This document shows positions 32,568-33,393 of a DNA stretch of 33,393 nucleotides, in pieces. Under the pieces are notes generated by a model. That model ran no database searches and was not told the DNA's origin. It saw only the letters and a list, made by a program, of their open reading frames with translations. The first letter of the stretch is position 1, and each line of letters begins with the position of its first letter. Source of the DNA: Oculatella sp. LEGE 06141 (GTDB lineage: Bacteria; Cyanobacteriota; Cyanobacteriia; Elainellales; Elainellaceae); assembly GCF_015207605.1 (NCBI RefSeq), contig NZ_JADEWO010000065.1:1-33393 (forward strand). The letters run 5' to 3'. The position numbers were made by a program, and so were the translations under genes.

Positions 32568-33164
32568 TTAACTAAAGTGCCGGAGACCATTTAGCTTCTT
32601 ACCTACAGGGACAAAGTGCCAACCTAGCATGTTAGCTGCCAACTCGTCCCACTTGCCGTCGCCGTAGTATGTAATTGAATCAAACGGCGCGGTGAGTTGC
32701 TTGCATGCGTGGGTCATGATTGTGGCTTTGTCAATGTGATCGTTGCACGATGCTAAGGGTATTCCATCCACTGGAAAATGCGATGATCTCAATTTTATCT
32801 GAGCAGATGCGAGCCATCCGGCGGTGGCATAGGCTATTTGACAGTCACTTGAACTTGCCAGTTTACTAACAAAGTCTTTCGCGCCTGGTACCTCCATGAT
32901 CGGCCCATGCTTCTCAATATGACTAGAGATTCTAGCGACAAATGCCTCCTCAACGGCACGCAGCACATCAGCGGTGTTCCCGATGTTGTTGTCACCAAGA
33001 ATTTCAAGGAGAGTTCCAGAACCAGAGACGTTTTTATAATGGCTCCATGATTTTCTGAATTGCACAGGTCCCAGTACATCGTGAATGGCGGAGATGTACG
33101 TTTCGTCATCAAGTTTACTGGAGTGAAGGAGAGTGCCGTCAATGTCGAAGATAACTGCGCGCAT
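32568..33164 (-). CDS. HAD family hydrolase
   Basis: 198 residues from ATG 33164. Motif I IFDIDGTLLHSS (nucleophile Asp8, acid Asp10), motif II ATAGW (Thr), Lys in DKATIM and motif IV YYGDGKWDELAA. A helical cap follows motif I (residues about 18-80), as in phosphoglycolate phosphatase-like subfamily I. Substrate unknown. Small solitary HAD and GNAT genes are frequent integron-cassette cargo, which fits the attC-like sites on both sides. Confidence 0.9.
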   Translation of the reverse strand: MRAVIFDIDGTLLHSSKLDDETYISAIHDVLGPVQFRKSWSHYKNVSGSGTLLEILGDNNIGNTADVLRAVEEAFVARISSHIEKHGPIMEVPGAKDFVSKLASSSDCQIAYATAGWLASAQIKLRSSHFPVDGIPLASCNDHIDKATIMTHACKQLTAPFDSITYYGDGKWDELAANMLGWHFVPVGKKLNGLRHFS

Positions 33165-33264
33165 GGATAAAGCCGCCTCTTAAGAAATTAGATTTTCAAC
33201 AACCATAAATCCTCATCAAGCAAATCTAATTTCTTTTACCCTAGGGTGCGTCAGCGCGTGGAAT

Positions 33265-33355
33265 GCTAACAACCCTGTTCACCCGCCTCAGACGACTTCT
33301 CGAACCTAGCCAATAATTTTCATACAGTCGGTGTGCAACGGAATTGTTAGCTGGC
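33265..33355 (-). repeat. attC-like hairpin upstream of the HAD gene
   Basis: GCTAACAA (33265-33272) and TTGTTAGC (33344-33351) are exact inverted ends; inner arms pair imperfectly (CTGTTCACC...GACGACT with AGTCGGTGTGCAACGG). On the minus strand it starts CCAGCTAACA, the same outer box as at 31896-31905. The rest of 33165-33393 shows no gene. Confidence 0.4.
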
Positions 33356-33393
33356 TGCACAGAGAGACGGACTTCCAGTCACCTTACTTAGGA

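Overview
The window looks like accessory DNA (plasmid or genomic island) of a filamentous-type cyanobacterium. The HIP1 octamer GCGATCGC and its GCGATC/CGATCGC variants are everywhere. Protein families are typical of cyanobacteria: group II intron reverse transcriptase, IS701-type transposase, an NhaA-type thioredoxin-like domain, and a long tRNA array. No rRNA, replication origin or CRISPR array was seen.

Region 1 (1-3540) is mobile-element debris: the end of an ISAzo13-like transposase, a 5'-shortened group II intron with its reverse transcriptase, and an IS701-family element with TTAA target duplications that interrupts that gene. Region 2 (3680-7525) is the most unusual part. About 20 tRNA genes or tRNA remnants lie head to tail on the minus strand. 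Several are abnormal: two have 21-25 nt insertions inside the T-loop, two Leu(CAA) units lack the long variable arm, Glu(CUC) and Gln(CUG) share one body, and some are truncated. Upstream on the same strand are a 128-aa protein, an HNH endonuclease with an in-frame stop, a terminator and a small ORF. A divergent ribbon-helix-helix (RHH) protein follows. TACTACA motifs overlap both the promoter of the tRNA array and the divergent RHH-gene promoter, so the RHH protein is a good candidate repressor of the array.

Region 3 (7658-9361) is a SelO-type pseudokinase/AMPylase gene on the plus strand. Region 4 (9386-29712) holds 20 minus-strand genes in two blocks. The upstream block starts with a hydrolase, fumarase, malic enzyme, AEC permease, oxalate decarboxylase and an Nramp fragment (organic-acid and Mn handling), and ends in four signalling proteins: a cNMP-binding kinase, a REC-thioredoxin reductase fusion, a large sensor kinase and a NarL-type regulator. 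The downstream block is redox and stress functions: redox-dead DsbA-like protein, Dps, hydrolase, old yellow enzyme, UBP zinc finger, nitroreductase, pirin, DUF5335, monooxygenase-like membrane protein and tautomerase. Both blocks begin with diverged copies of one promoter segment, and the second copy still carries the tail of a lost NarL-type regulator gene, so a regulator-end-plus-promoter segment has been duplicated.

Region 5 (29713-33393) is mobile and cassette-like: a tyrosine recombinase between two copies of a small ORF's 3' part, a 169-bp MITE with 5-bp target duplications, and GNAT and HAD genes flanked by attC-like hairpins.

Four otherwise intact minus-strand genes (HNH, pirin, oxalate decarboxylase, AEC permease) each carry one in-frame stop. 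At three the family residue is Gln or Arg, which implies C-to-T transitions; the fourth is compatible. Either this segment is decaying with a deamination-like spectrum, or the sequence carries C-to-T damage, or something reads through the stops.
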